Of a DNA stretch of 64,000 nucleotides, positions 57,270 through 64,000 are shown in pieces. The notes below the pieces were generated by a model. The model worked only from the letters and a program-made list of their open reading frames with translations, was not told where the DNA came from and did no database searches. Position 1 is the stretch's first letter; each line of letters opens with the position of its first letter. The DNA comes from Burkholderia anthina (GTDB taxonomy: Bacteria > Pseudomonadota > Gammaproteobacteria > Burkholderiales > Burkholderiaceae), in NCBI RefSeq assembly GCF_902498995.1, contig NZ_CABVLY010000011.1, positions 1 to 64,000 on the forward strand, in the 5' to 3' direction. A program made the position numbers and the translations under genes.

Positions 57270-58763
57270 ATGGCGAACAACACCCTAACGATGCGCGGCA
57301 TCACCAAGCGCTTTGGCGGCGTCCACGCGCTGCGCGGCGTGAGCCTGACCGCGCAGGGCGGCGAGGTTCACGCGCTGATGGGCGAGAACGGCGCGGGCAA
57401 GTCCACGCTGATGAAGGTGCTCGGCGGCGCGTACTCGCCCGACGACGGAGATATCTCGCTCGACGGCGAGCGCCTCGTGCTGGATTCGCCGCATGCCGCC
57501 CGCGAACACGGCATTTCGGTGATCCACCAGGAATTCTCGCTCGCGAAGCATCTGAGCGTGGCGGAAAACATCTTCCTGAGCGACCTTGGAGAAGGCTCGC
57601 CGGTCATCAACTGGCGGCGGCTGCGCGAACGCGCGAAACGACAGCTCGACACGCTCGGCTTCGGCGAACTCGATGTGAGCCGCCCGGTCGCCGAGCTGTC
57701 GGTCGCCGAGCAGCAGATCGTCGAAATCTGCAAGGCACTGTCGCACGCGTCGCGCGTACTCGTATTCGACGAGCCCACCGCCGTGCTGACCGCGCGCGAA
57801 ACGCAGCGCCTCTTCGAACTGATCAGGCAACTGCGTGCGACGGGAGTATGCATCATCTACATCTCCCATCGCCTCGAGGAAATCTTCGCGCTGTGCGACG
57901 CCGCGACCGTGCTGAAGGACGGCGGCTACGTCACGACGGTGCGCATCGACGAAATCGACGAAGCCCGTCTCGTGCAGCTCATGGTCGGACGCAAGCTGGA
58001 CGAACTCTTTCCGCCCCGCCATGCCAGCATCGGAGAGCCGGTATTGCGCGTCGACGGCCTGAACGTGGGGGCGCGCGTGAAGGACGTGTCGTTCGAAGTG
58101 CGGGCGGGCGAAGTGCTGGGCTTCAGCGGGCTCGTGGGCTCGGGTCGCACCGAAACCATGCGGGCGATCTTCGGCGCGGACCGTCGCGACTCGGGAGAGA
58201 TCCGGGTCGACGGCCGCCCGCTCTCGAGTCGGTCGCCGCGCCAGGGCGCGCGCGGCGGCATCGGCATGCTGCCGGAAGACCGCAAGCAGCAGGGCGTGCT
58301 GCTCGACCTGTCGATTCGCGTCAACGCGATGATGACGTCGCGCAATGCATGCGCGCGCGGCGGCTGGCTGCTCAGCCGGCGACGCGAGGCCGCGCGCGCG
58401 GACGAGCTCATCAAGACGTTGCGCGTGAAGATGAACGACATGGAGGATCCCGTTGGCGGCCTCTCGGGCGGCAACCAGCAAAAGGTCGCGCTCATGAAAT
58501 GGGTGAACGCCGGCTGCCGCGTGCTGATTCTCGACGAGCCGACGCGCGGCGTCGACGTGGGCGCGAAGATCGAGATCTACCAGATCATCAACCAGTTGGC
58601 GACGCAGGGCGTCGCCGTGATCGTCGTGTCGTCGGACATGCCGGAAATCATCGGACTGTGCGACCGCGTGCTGGTCATGCGCATGGGCGCCATCGCCGGC
58701 GAGGTCAGCGGCGCCGACATTACCGAGCACGCCTTGATAGCACTTTCGATGGGAGTTAAATAA
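57270..58763 (+). CDS. ABC sugar transporter ATP-binding protein (two NBDs)
   Basis: 497 residues of the RbsA/MglA type. The first domain has Walker A GENGAGKST (38-46), LSVAEQQIVEICKALS and VLVFDEPTAVLT; the second has a degenerate loop GLVGSGRTETMRAIFG, signature LSGGNQQKVALMKWV and ILDEPTRGVDVGAK. It powers import with the permease 2 bp downstream. Confidence 0.95.
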   Translation: MANNTLTMRGITKRFGGVHALRGVSLTAQGGEVHALMGENGAGKSTLMKVLGGAYSPDDGDISLDGERLVLDSPHAAREHGISVIHQEFSLAKHLSVAENIFLSDLGEGSPVINWRRLRERAKRQLDTLGFGELDVSRPVAELSVAEQQIVEICKALSHASRVLVFDEPTAVLTARETQRLFELIRQLRATGVCIIYISHRLEEIFALCDAATVLKDGGYVTTVRIDEIDEARLVQLMVGRKLDELFPPRHASIGEPVLRVDGLNVGARVKDVSFEVRAGEVLGFSGLVGSGRTETMRAIFGADRRDSGEIRVDGRPLSSRSPRQGARGGIGMLPEDRKQQGVLLDLSIRVNAMMTSRNACARGGWLLSRRREAARADELIKTLRVKMNDMEDPVGGLSGGNQQKVALMKWVNAGCRVLILDEPTRGVDVGAKIEIYQIINQLATQGVAVIVVSSDMPEIIGLCDRVLVMRMGAIAGEVSGADITEHALIALSMGVK

Positions 58764-58765
58764 AG

Positions 58766-59767
58766 ATGGAATCGACCATGCAGAACCCTCCGCAACGCTT
58801 GCCGATCATGAAAGGCGTGCTGCAATACAACGCGCTCATCATGCTCGTCGTGCTGTTCGTCATTTCAAGCCTGATGTCGGGTGCGTTCCTGAGCCAGGGC
58901 AATCTCTTCAACCTGCTGCGGCAGCTCACGCCGATGCTGCTGGTCAGCATCGGCATGCTGCTTGTCATCAATACCGGCGGCATCGACCTGTCGGTCGGCT
59001 CCGTCGCGGCGGCCGGCGGGCTGCTCGTGCCGATGGTCCTTCCGCTGATGCCGTCCGACGGCGCGCTCGGCCTGCTGCTCGCGGTCGCGTGCGCGCTGCT
59101 GCTTGGCGCGCTGTTCGGCGCCGTCAACGGCATGCTCGTGACGCTGTTCGGCCTCGCGCCGTTCATCGTGACGCTCGCGCTGATGACGGTCGCGCGCGGC
59201 GTCACCTTCATGATGTCGAACGGGCAACCGGTACAACTCCCCGATGAAATGGCGGCATCGGATCTGCTCAACACGTTCGGCAGCGGGGGCATGGGAGCAT
59301 TGCATCTCCCGTGGCCGGTCCTGCTCGGCATCGTACTCATCGCCGTGTTCTGGTTCACGATGACGCGCACGACGTTCGGCCGCATGGTGATCGCGACGGG
59401 CAGCAACGAAACGGCCGTGCGGCTGGCAGGCATTTCCACGTGGCGCTACAAGTTCCTCGTGTACGTCATCTGCGGCGCACTCAGCGCGCTCGCCGGCATC
59501 GTCTTCACCGCGCGCACGGGCGTCGGCGTGCCGATCACCGGTGTCGGGCTCGAGCTCGACGCGATCGCGGCCTGCGTCATCGGCGGCGCGCTGCTGTCGG
59601 GGGGCAAGGGCACCGTGATCAACACCGTGATCGGCGTGCTGGTCCTCGGACTGATCGGCAACGTCATGAATCTGTTGTCGGTACCGGTTTATCCCCAGCA
59701 GATCATCAAGGGAGCGATCATCATCTTCGCCGTGCTGCTGCAGCGGATCGGGCAGCGTCGCGCATAA
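58766..59767 (+). CDS. ABC sugar transporter permease, RbsC type
   Basis: 333 residues, about ten membrane helices, beginning LIMLVVLFVISSLMSGAFLS. RbsC signature: INTGGIDLSVGSVAAAGGLL, FGLAPFIVTLALMTVARGV and GRMVIATGSNETAVRLAGIS, with GGALLSGGKGTVINTVIGVL near the end. An ATG at 58778 is an alternative start. Confidence 0.95.
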   Translation: MESTMQNPPQRLPIMKGVLQYNALIMLVVLFVISSLMSGAFLSQGNLFNLLRQLTPMLLVSIGMLLVINTGGIDLSVGSVAAAGGLLVPMVLPLMPSDGALGLLLAVACALLLGALFGAVNGMLVTLFGLAPFIVTLALMTVARGVTFMMSNGQPVQLPDEMAASDLLNTFGSGGMGALHLPWPVLLGIVLIAVFWFTMTRTTFGRMVIATGSNETAVRLAGISTWRYKFLVYVICGALSALAGIVFTARTGVGVPITGVGLELDAIAACVIGGALLSGGKGTVINTVIGVLVLGLIGNVMNLLSVPVYPQQIIKGAIIIFAVLLQRIGQRRA

Positions 59768-59777
59768 GCGGCAAAAA

Positions 59778-59807
59778 GAAAGGCCGCGATGCTGTTCGCG
59801 GCCTTTC
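59778..59807. terminator. Bidirectional rho-independent terminator
   Basis: GAAAGGCCGCG and CGCGGCCTTTC, an 11-bp perfect stem with an 8-nt loop, bordered by AAAAA on the left and a short T-rich stretch on the right. It lies between the permease stop and the convergent aldehyde dehydrogenase stop and serves both. Confidence 0.92.
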
Positions 59808-59811
59808 TTCA

Positions 59812-61335
59812 TCAGTCCCGCGCCGGAGCCGGCGCAACGGGATTACGGCACGTCATCACGCCGCCGATGCACAGGTATTTGATCTCGAGATAGTCGTCGA
59901 TGCCGTAACGCGATCCTTCCCGGCCGAGCCCGCTTTCCTTCACACCACCGAACGGCGCCACCTCCGTCGAGATCAACCCTTCGTTGATGCCGACGATCCC
60001 ATATTCCAGCGCTTCCGCAACGCGCCAGATCCGCCCGATGTCGCGACCGTAGAAATAGGAAGCAAGCCCGAACGGCGTATCGTTCGCGAGCGCGATCGCC
60101 TGTGCCTCGTCCGCGAAGCGAAACACCGGTGCGACCGGCCCGAAGGTCTCTTCGTCGAAGATGCGCATGTCTCGCGTCGCGTTCGCGAGAATGGTCGGTT
60201 GATAGAAGTGCGGACCGAGCGGATCGCGTGCGCCGCCAACGATCACGCTCGCGCCCTTGGCCCGGGCGTCCGCGACGTGCGCGTCGACCTTGGCCACCGC
60301 GTTTGCATCGATCAGCGGACCGATAGTCACGCCGTCGTCGAGGCCGTTGCCCAGTTTCAGCCCGCGCACCGCATCGGCCAGCTTCTCGACAAACGCGTCG
60401 TAAATGCCGTCCTGCACGAGCAACCGATTCGCACACACGCACGTTTGCCCGGCATTGCGATATTTCGATGCAATCGCCCCCGCCACCGCCTGGTCGAGAT
60501 CCGCATCGTCGAACACGATAAACGGCGCATTGCCGCCCAGTTCCATCGACGTGCGTTTGACCGTCGCCGCGCACTGCGCCAGCAGTGTCTTGCCGATTTC
60601 GGTCGAACCGGTGAAGGACAGCTTGCGGACCAGCGGATTGGCGGTCAGCTCGCCGCCGATCTGCGCCGCATTGCCCGTGACGCAGGCCACCACGCCGGCA
60701 GGAATGCCCGCGCGCTCGGCCAGCACGCATAGCGCGAGCGCGGAAAACGGCGTCTGACTGGCGGGTTTGAGCACCATCGTGCATCCTGCGGCAAGCGCGG
60801 GACCGAGCTTGCGCGTGAGCATCGCCGCCGGGAAATTCCAGGGCGTGATCGCGGCGCACACGCCGATCGGCTGCTTCAGTACGACGATGCGCTTGTCCGG
60901 CCCGTGGCCGGGGATCGTATCACCGTAGACGCGCTTCGCCTCTTCCGCGAACCATTCGATGAAGGACGCCGCATAGAGCATTTCACCGCGGCTTTCCTGC
61001 AGCGGCTTGCCCTGCTCGAGCGTCATGATGACGGCGAGATCCTCGCGGTGCTCGAGGATCAGTTCGTACCACCGGCGCAGCAACGCCGCGCGGTCCTTGC
61101 CGGTTCTGGCCCGCCAGGGCAGCAATGCGCGGGCAGCGGCCTCGATCGCGCGGCGGGTCTCGGGCGCGCCCATGCGCGGCACGCTGCCCAGCGATTCCCC
61201 GGTGGCGGGGTTGGTCACTTCGATGTGTGCGCCGTCGTCGGCACCGCACCATTGCCCATCGATCGTGCCGGCATGCCGCACGAGCGACGGGTCGCGGAGC
61301 TGGACGCGTTGCCAGCCATCGGTATGTTGCATCAT
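59812..61335 (-). CDS. NAD(P)-dependent aldehyde dehydrogenase, GabD-like (second)
   Basis: 507 residues behind AAGGAAAC. ITPWNFPAAMLTRKLGPALA, FTGSTEIGKTLLAQCA, catalytic Glu in ELGGNAPF, catalytic Cys in NAGQTCVCANR and FGGVKESGLGREGS, all typical of succinate-semialdehyde and glycolaldehyde-type dehydrogenases. It is 73 bp after the transketolase B subunit. A two-carbon aldehyde released by transketolase would be a logical substrate (inference). Confidence 0.92.
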   Translation of the reverse strand: MMQHTDGWQRVQLRDPSLVRHAGTIDGQWCGADDGAHIEVTNPATGESLGSVPRMGAPETRRAIEAAARALLPWRARTGKDRAALLRRWYELILEHREDLAVIMTLEQGKPLQESRGEMLYAASFIEWFAEEAKRVYGDTIPGHGPDKRIVVLKQPIGVCAAITPWNFPAAMLTRKLGPALAAGCTMVLKPASQTPFSALALCVLAERAGIPAGVVACVTGNAAQIGGELTANPLVRKLSFTGSTEIGKTLLAQCAATVKRTSMELGGNAPFIVFDDADLDQAVAGAIASKYRNAGQTCVCANRLLVQDGIYDAFVEKLADAVRGLKLGNGLDDGVTIGPLIDANAVAKVDAHVADARAKGASVIVGGARDPLGPHFYQPTILANATRDMRIFDEETFGPVAPVFRFADEAQAIALANDTPFGLASYFYGRDIGRIWRVAEALEYGIVGINEGLISTEVAPFGGVKESGLGREGSRYGIDDYLEIKYLCIGGVMTCRNPVAPAPARD

Positions 61336-61408
61336 GTTTCCTTGTGCGAACGGCGCCGTGACCAGCGGAGCCCCGGCGGCGCCCGATTCAAAAATGAAGG
61401 TTCGGGTG

Positions 61409-62395
61409 TCAGCTCACCATCGCGAGCGCTTCGCGCGTGACCTGCGCGATGCCCGCGCCGTCGAGCCGATAGTGCGCATACAGGTGCGTCGGCGGTGCGA
61501 TCAGGCTGTACTCGTCGTGAATGCCATGGCGCAGCACCCGCACGCCGAGACCTTCGTCGGCCACCACTTCGGCCACTGCCGCGCCCAACCCGCCGATCAC
61601 GTTGTGCTCCTCCACCGTGATCAGGATCCTGGAGCGGCGCGCCGCCGCGATGATCGCGTCGCGATCGAGCGGCTTGATGGTCGGCATGTCGATCACCCCA
61701 ATCGACCGGCCTTCGCCATTCAGCGCGCGTGCGGCTTCGAGCGCACCGGCGACGGGCAGGCCGCATCCGATGATCGTCGCGTCCGTGCCCTGCAGGTGCT
61801 CGATCGCCTTGCCGATCTCGAACACGACACCGTCTTCATAGACCTTCGGTTCGCGCCCGCGTCCGATACGGAAGTAAATCGGCTCGGGCCAGTCGGCCGA
61901 CGCCTTGATCGCCGCAGCGAGTTGCGCACCGTCAGCCGGCGAAATCACCGTCAGGTTCGCGATGGCACGCATCGTCGAGATATCTTCAGTCGCGTGATGC
62001 GAGGTGCCGTAAAAGCCGAGCGAAATGCCCGTGTGGTGGCCGATCAGCCGGACCGGCAGCTTGCAGTACGCGACGTCCATGCGGATCTGCTCGCAACAGA
62101 GCAGGCCGAGGAACGACGCGAAGGTCGCGACGAACGGCATGACGCCGGTCGTTGCCATGCCCGCGGCGGCGGAGACCATGTTCTGCTCCGAAATGCCGAA
62201 TTGCACGTAGCGCTCCGGAAATTCGCGGGCGAACTTGTTCAGTCCGTTCGAATATTGCAGATCCGCCGATCCCGCGATGACGGGATGCCCCGCTCGGGCG
62301 AGATCGATCAGCGCGTCGGACAGGTAATCGAGGCCGGGATTGCGCGCGTTCAGTTCGCGATATTGCCAGGAATCAGGATTCTGGGGAGTCGACAT
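61409..62395 (-). CDS. Transketolase, C-terminal subunit
   Basis: 328 residues. The pyrimidine-binding half of transketolase: IAGSADLQYSNGLNKFAREF, the key Glu in QFGISEQNMVSAAAGMATTG, and RLIGHHTGISLGFYGTSHHA, followed by the C-domain ITVEEHNVIGGLGAAVAEVV. It works only with the N-terminal subunit encoded 3 bp upstream. Split transketolases occur in dedicated sugar pathways (for example apulose-4-phosphate cleavage). Confidence 0.92.
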   Translation of the reverse strand: MSTPQNPDSWQYRELNARNPGLDYLSDALIDLARAGHPVIAGSADLQYSNGLNKFAREFPERYVQFGISEQNMVSAAAGMATTGVMPFVATFASFLGLLCCEQIRMDVAYCKLPVRLIGHHTGISLGFYGTSHHATEDISTMRAIANLTVISPADGAQLAAAIKASADWPEPIYFRIGRGREPKVYEDGVVFEIGKAIEHLQGTDATIIGCGLPVAGALEAARALNGEGRSIGVIDMPTIKPLDRDAIIAAARRSRILITVEEHNVIGGLGAAVAEVVADEGLGVRVLRHGIHDEYSLIAPPTHLYAHYRLDGAGIAQVTREALAMVS

Positions 62396-62398
62396 GGG

Positions 62399-63268
62399 TC
62401 AGATAACCTTGCTTTTGATTTCGTCAATGGCGCGTTGCGCGTCGTCCTGGGTGAGATACCCGAGGTGCCAGCCCGGCTCCGTTTCCATGTACGACACGCC
62501 CTTGCCCTTGATCGTGCGCGCGACGATACAGACCGGCTTGTCGCGCCGGGTGTCGGCCTTTACCCGGCGCAGGAGCGGCACCAGCGCGTTCAGGTCGTGC
62601 CCGTCGACTTCGTGCGTTTCCCAGCCGAACGCGCGCCATTTCTCGGCAAGCGACTCGATGCCGATAACGTCGTCGACCTTGCCGTCGAGCTGATAGCCGT
62701 TGCGATCGACGATGGCGATCAGGTTCGACAACCGGTGATGCGCCGCGAACAACGCAGCTTCCCACACCTGCCCCTCCTGCATCTCGCCGTCACCGAGCAT
62801 CGTGAAAACCTTGTACTGCTTGCCGGCCAGTTGCGAGGCCTTCGCCATGCCGGCGCCGTTCGACAGCGCATGACCGATCGAGCCCGAACTGAAATCAATG
62901 CCGGGAACCTTGGTCATGTCGGGGTGATCGCCCAGCGGATTGCCAAGGCGGGTATAGCCGTCGAGTGTTTCGCGATCGATGTAGCCGTAGTCCGCGAGGA
63001 TCGGGAACAGGCCCACGGCCGCGTGGCCCTTGCCCATCGTGAAACGATCCCGATCATCCCAGCGCGGTTCACCGTGGCGCACCGACATCACGTCGTAGTA
63101 GAGCGCCGCAAAGATCTCTGCCGCCGAGAATACGGACGTGTAATGCCCGGTCTTCGCGATCTCGATGAGGCGAATCGTTTCGAGCCGCACGAACTGCGCC
63201 CGGTCTCTGAGCAACGCGAGCTGCGACGGGGTCAACGTCTCGCGCTCCTCCTGTGTGGTCGTGGCCAT
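62399..63268 (-). CDS. Transketolase, N-terminal thiamine-diphosphate subunit
   Basis: 289 residues from ATG 63268. It has GKGHAAVGLFPILADYG and the thiamine-diphosphate motif GDGEMQEGQVWEAALFAAHH...NLIAIVDRNGYQLDG, where the Asp, Glu and Asn ligate the metal. It completes the enzyme with the next gene. One operator copy lies 79 bp upstream. Confidence 0.92.
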   Translation of the reverse strand: MATTTQEERETLTPSQLALLRDRAQFVRLETIRLIEIAKTGHYTSVFSAAEIFAALYYDVMSVRHGEPRWDDRDRFTMGKGHAAVGLFPILADYGYIDRETLDGYTRLGNPLGDHPDMTKVPGIDFSSGSIGHALSNGAGMAKASQLAGKQYKVFTMLGDGEMQEGQVWEAALFAAHHRLSNLIAIVDRNGYQLDGKVDDVIGIESLAEKWRAFGWETHEVDGHDLNALVPLLRRVKADTRRDKPVCIVARTIKGKGVSYMETEPGWHLGYLTQDDAQRAIDEIKSKVI

Positions 63269-63346
63269 ATGTCTCCTGAAGGGAAGCAAAAAGTGAAGTC
63301 GAGGCATCCGGTCGTGCACGTCTTTCGGCACCACCTTGGATGCATG

Positions 63347-63359
63347 ATATATGATGCAT
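63347..63359. promoter_or_regulatory. ATATATGATGCAT operator, copy 3 (transketolase unit)
   Basis: An exact 13-mer within TGCATGATATATGATGCA (63341-63358), a near-perfect palindrome (16 of 18 bases) centred on ATATAT. Confidence 0.8.
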
Positions 63360-63446
63360 TATTGTGCGTCAAAACAAACGACTCGACTCAACTCGGCGAT
63401 AGGGGAAATTCCCGAAACAAGGCTCCCCTGTCGTCGCCCATAAATG

Positions 63447-63459
63447 ATATATGATGTAT
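63447..63459. promoter_or_regulatory. ATATATGATGCAT operator, copy 4 (AroE-like gene)
   Basis: ATATATGATGTAT, 12 of 13 bases, preceded by TG as in copy 3. It is 30 bp before the AroE-like start and 100 bp from copy 3. Confidence 0.72.
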
Positions 63460-63488
63460 TTAATGTGTCACTCTCGAACTCACGGCCC

Positions 63489-64000
63489 ATGAATCTCGAA
63501 CCGCAAGCTGCCTCCATCGTCATCGACGGCAAGACCCAAGTGATCGTCCTGATGGCATGGCCATCGACTCATATCCGCACGCCAGGCTTCTTCAATGCGC
63601 TGTGCGCCGAGCGCGGCATCAACGCGGTCATGGTGCCGTGGGCCGTCAGGCCCGAGCATCTCGACGCGGCATGGCAGGGGCTGCGCCATATCGACAATCT
63701 CGCAGGAATCGTGCTCACCATTCCGCACAAGCAGAATGCCGCCCCGCTGTGCGACTCGCTCGAGGGCGATGCCGGGCTACTGCACGTCGTCAACGCCGTG
63801 CGGCGCAACGCGGACGGGACGTATACGGGGCGCGTCTACGACGGCTTCGGTCTCGTCGACGGAATGCTCCGGCGCGGCATCGAGCTCGCCGGCAAGCGCG
63901 TGCTGCTGCTCGGCGCAGGTGGGGCGGCAACGGCCATTGCGCTGTCGATCGCCCGCCACCGTGTCGCGCAACTGACGATCGCGAATCGCAGCGCCGACAA
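63489..64000 (+). CDS. Shikimate dehydrogenase (AroE)-fold protein, cut by window end
   Basis: 170 codons are visible. VLMAWPSTHIRTPGFFNALC corresponds to the AroE N-domain; GIVLTIPHKQNAAPLCDSLE has the catalytic-type Lys; VYDGFGLVDGMLRRG and the nucleotide loop VLLLGAGGAATAIALSIAR follow. It is closer to classical AroE than the gene at 46.4 kb. In this sugar cluster, with the cluster operator right before it, it probably acts on a cluster metabolite rather than shikimate (inference). Confidence 0.8.
   Translation, partial: MNLEPQAASIVIDGKTQVIVLMAWPSTHIRTPGFFNALCAERGINAVMVPWAVRPEHLDAAWQGLRHIDNLAGIVLTIPHKQNAAPLCDSLEGDAGLLHVVNAVRRNADGTYTGRVYDGFGLVDGMLRRGIELAGKRVLLLGAGGAATAIALSIARHRVAQLTIANRSAD

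Overview
The window reads as part of a secondary replicon of a Burkholderia-type betaproteobacterium (inference). GC is high throughout. It carries second copies of housekeeping-type genes (BamA, LptD and an RpoD-like sigma factor), a general-porin gene of the betaproteobacterial type, a PQQ/quinoprotein alcohol-oxidation block, and several sugar or sugar-acid catabolic clusters, each with its own regulator or operator set. No tRNA, rRNA or CRISPR array was recognised.

Layout. 1-1.3 kb: edge of an IS200/IS605-type element, with a tnpB open to the window edge and a frameshifted tnpA. 1.36-4.8 kb: an AraC-family regulator, a lone sulfotransferase-like gene and a small unknown gene. 4.96-10.0 kb: a small unknown gene coupled to a BamA-like and an LptD-like outer-membrane assembly pair. 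10.2-30.9 kb: an alcohol-oxidation island. It holds pqqABCDE, an AcoR-like sigma54 activator, an alpha/beta hydrolase, a tonB-exbB-exbD-TonB-dependent receptor operon, a quinoprotein alcohol dehydrogenase, a substrate-binding-protein/cytochrome c fusion, a HiPIP, an RpoD paralogue, acetyl-CoA synthetase and a porin. Sequences fitting the sigma54 -24/-12 consensus lie before pqqA, tonB, exaA and acsA, so these four units look like one regulon. The dehydrogenase has the Asp-x-Asp metal-site signature of lanthanide-dependent enzymes.

31.4-42.9 kb: an MHS-type transporter; an exported beta-propeller lactonase with a DctPQM TRAP transporter next to a truncated polygalacturonase; a three-unit FCD/GntR regulon (gntR, MFS transporter, DapA-like lyase) sharing a 14-bp operator; and an EtfB-EtfA deletion fusion. 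43-51.3 kb: an RpiR regulator, a GlcD-like flavin oxidase, and a divergent tightly packed operon (cupin phosphoglucose isomerase, AroE-like protein, SDR, metallo-beta-lactamase-fold lactonase, FGGY kinase, HAD phosphatase). 51.6-64 kb: a second carbohydrate cluster in four transcription units: GMC oxidoreductase/MDR/aldehyde dehydrogenase, a ribose-type ABC importer, split transketolase plus aldehyde dehydrogenase, and an AroE-like gene cut by the window end. Each unit is preceded by the same ATATATGATGCAT operator, which implies one regulator outside the window.

How the genes work together. In the alcohol island the dehydrogenase would oxidise alcohols in the periplasm and pass electrons to the cytochrome fusion and/or HiPIP. 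The pqq genes supply cofactor. TonB/ExbBD and the receptor would import a scarce ligand (metal complex or PQQ; inference). Acetyl-CoA synthetase would assimilate the resulting acetate. In the 43-64 kb clusters, uptake, oxidation, phosphorylation and transketolase cleavage genes are present, but the substrates cannot be read from sequence.
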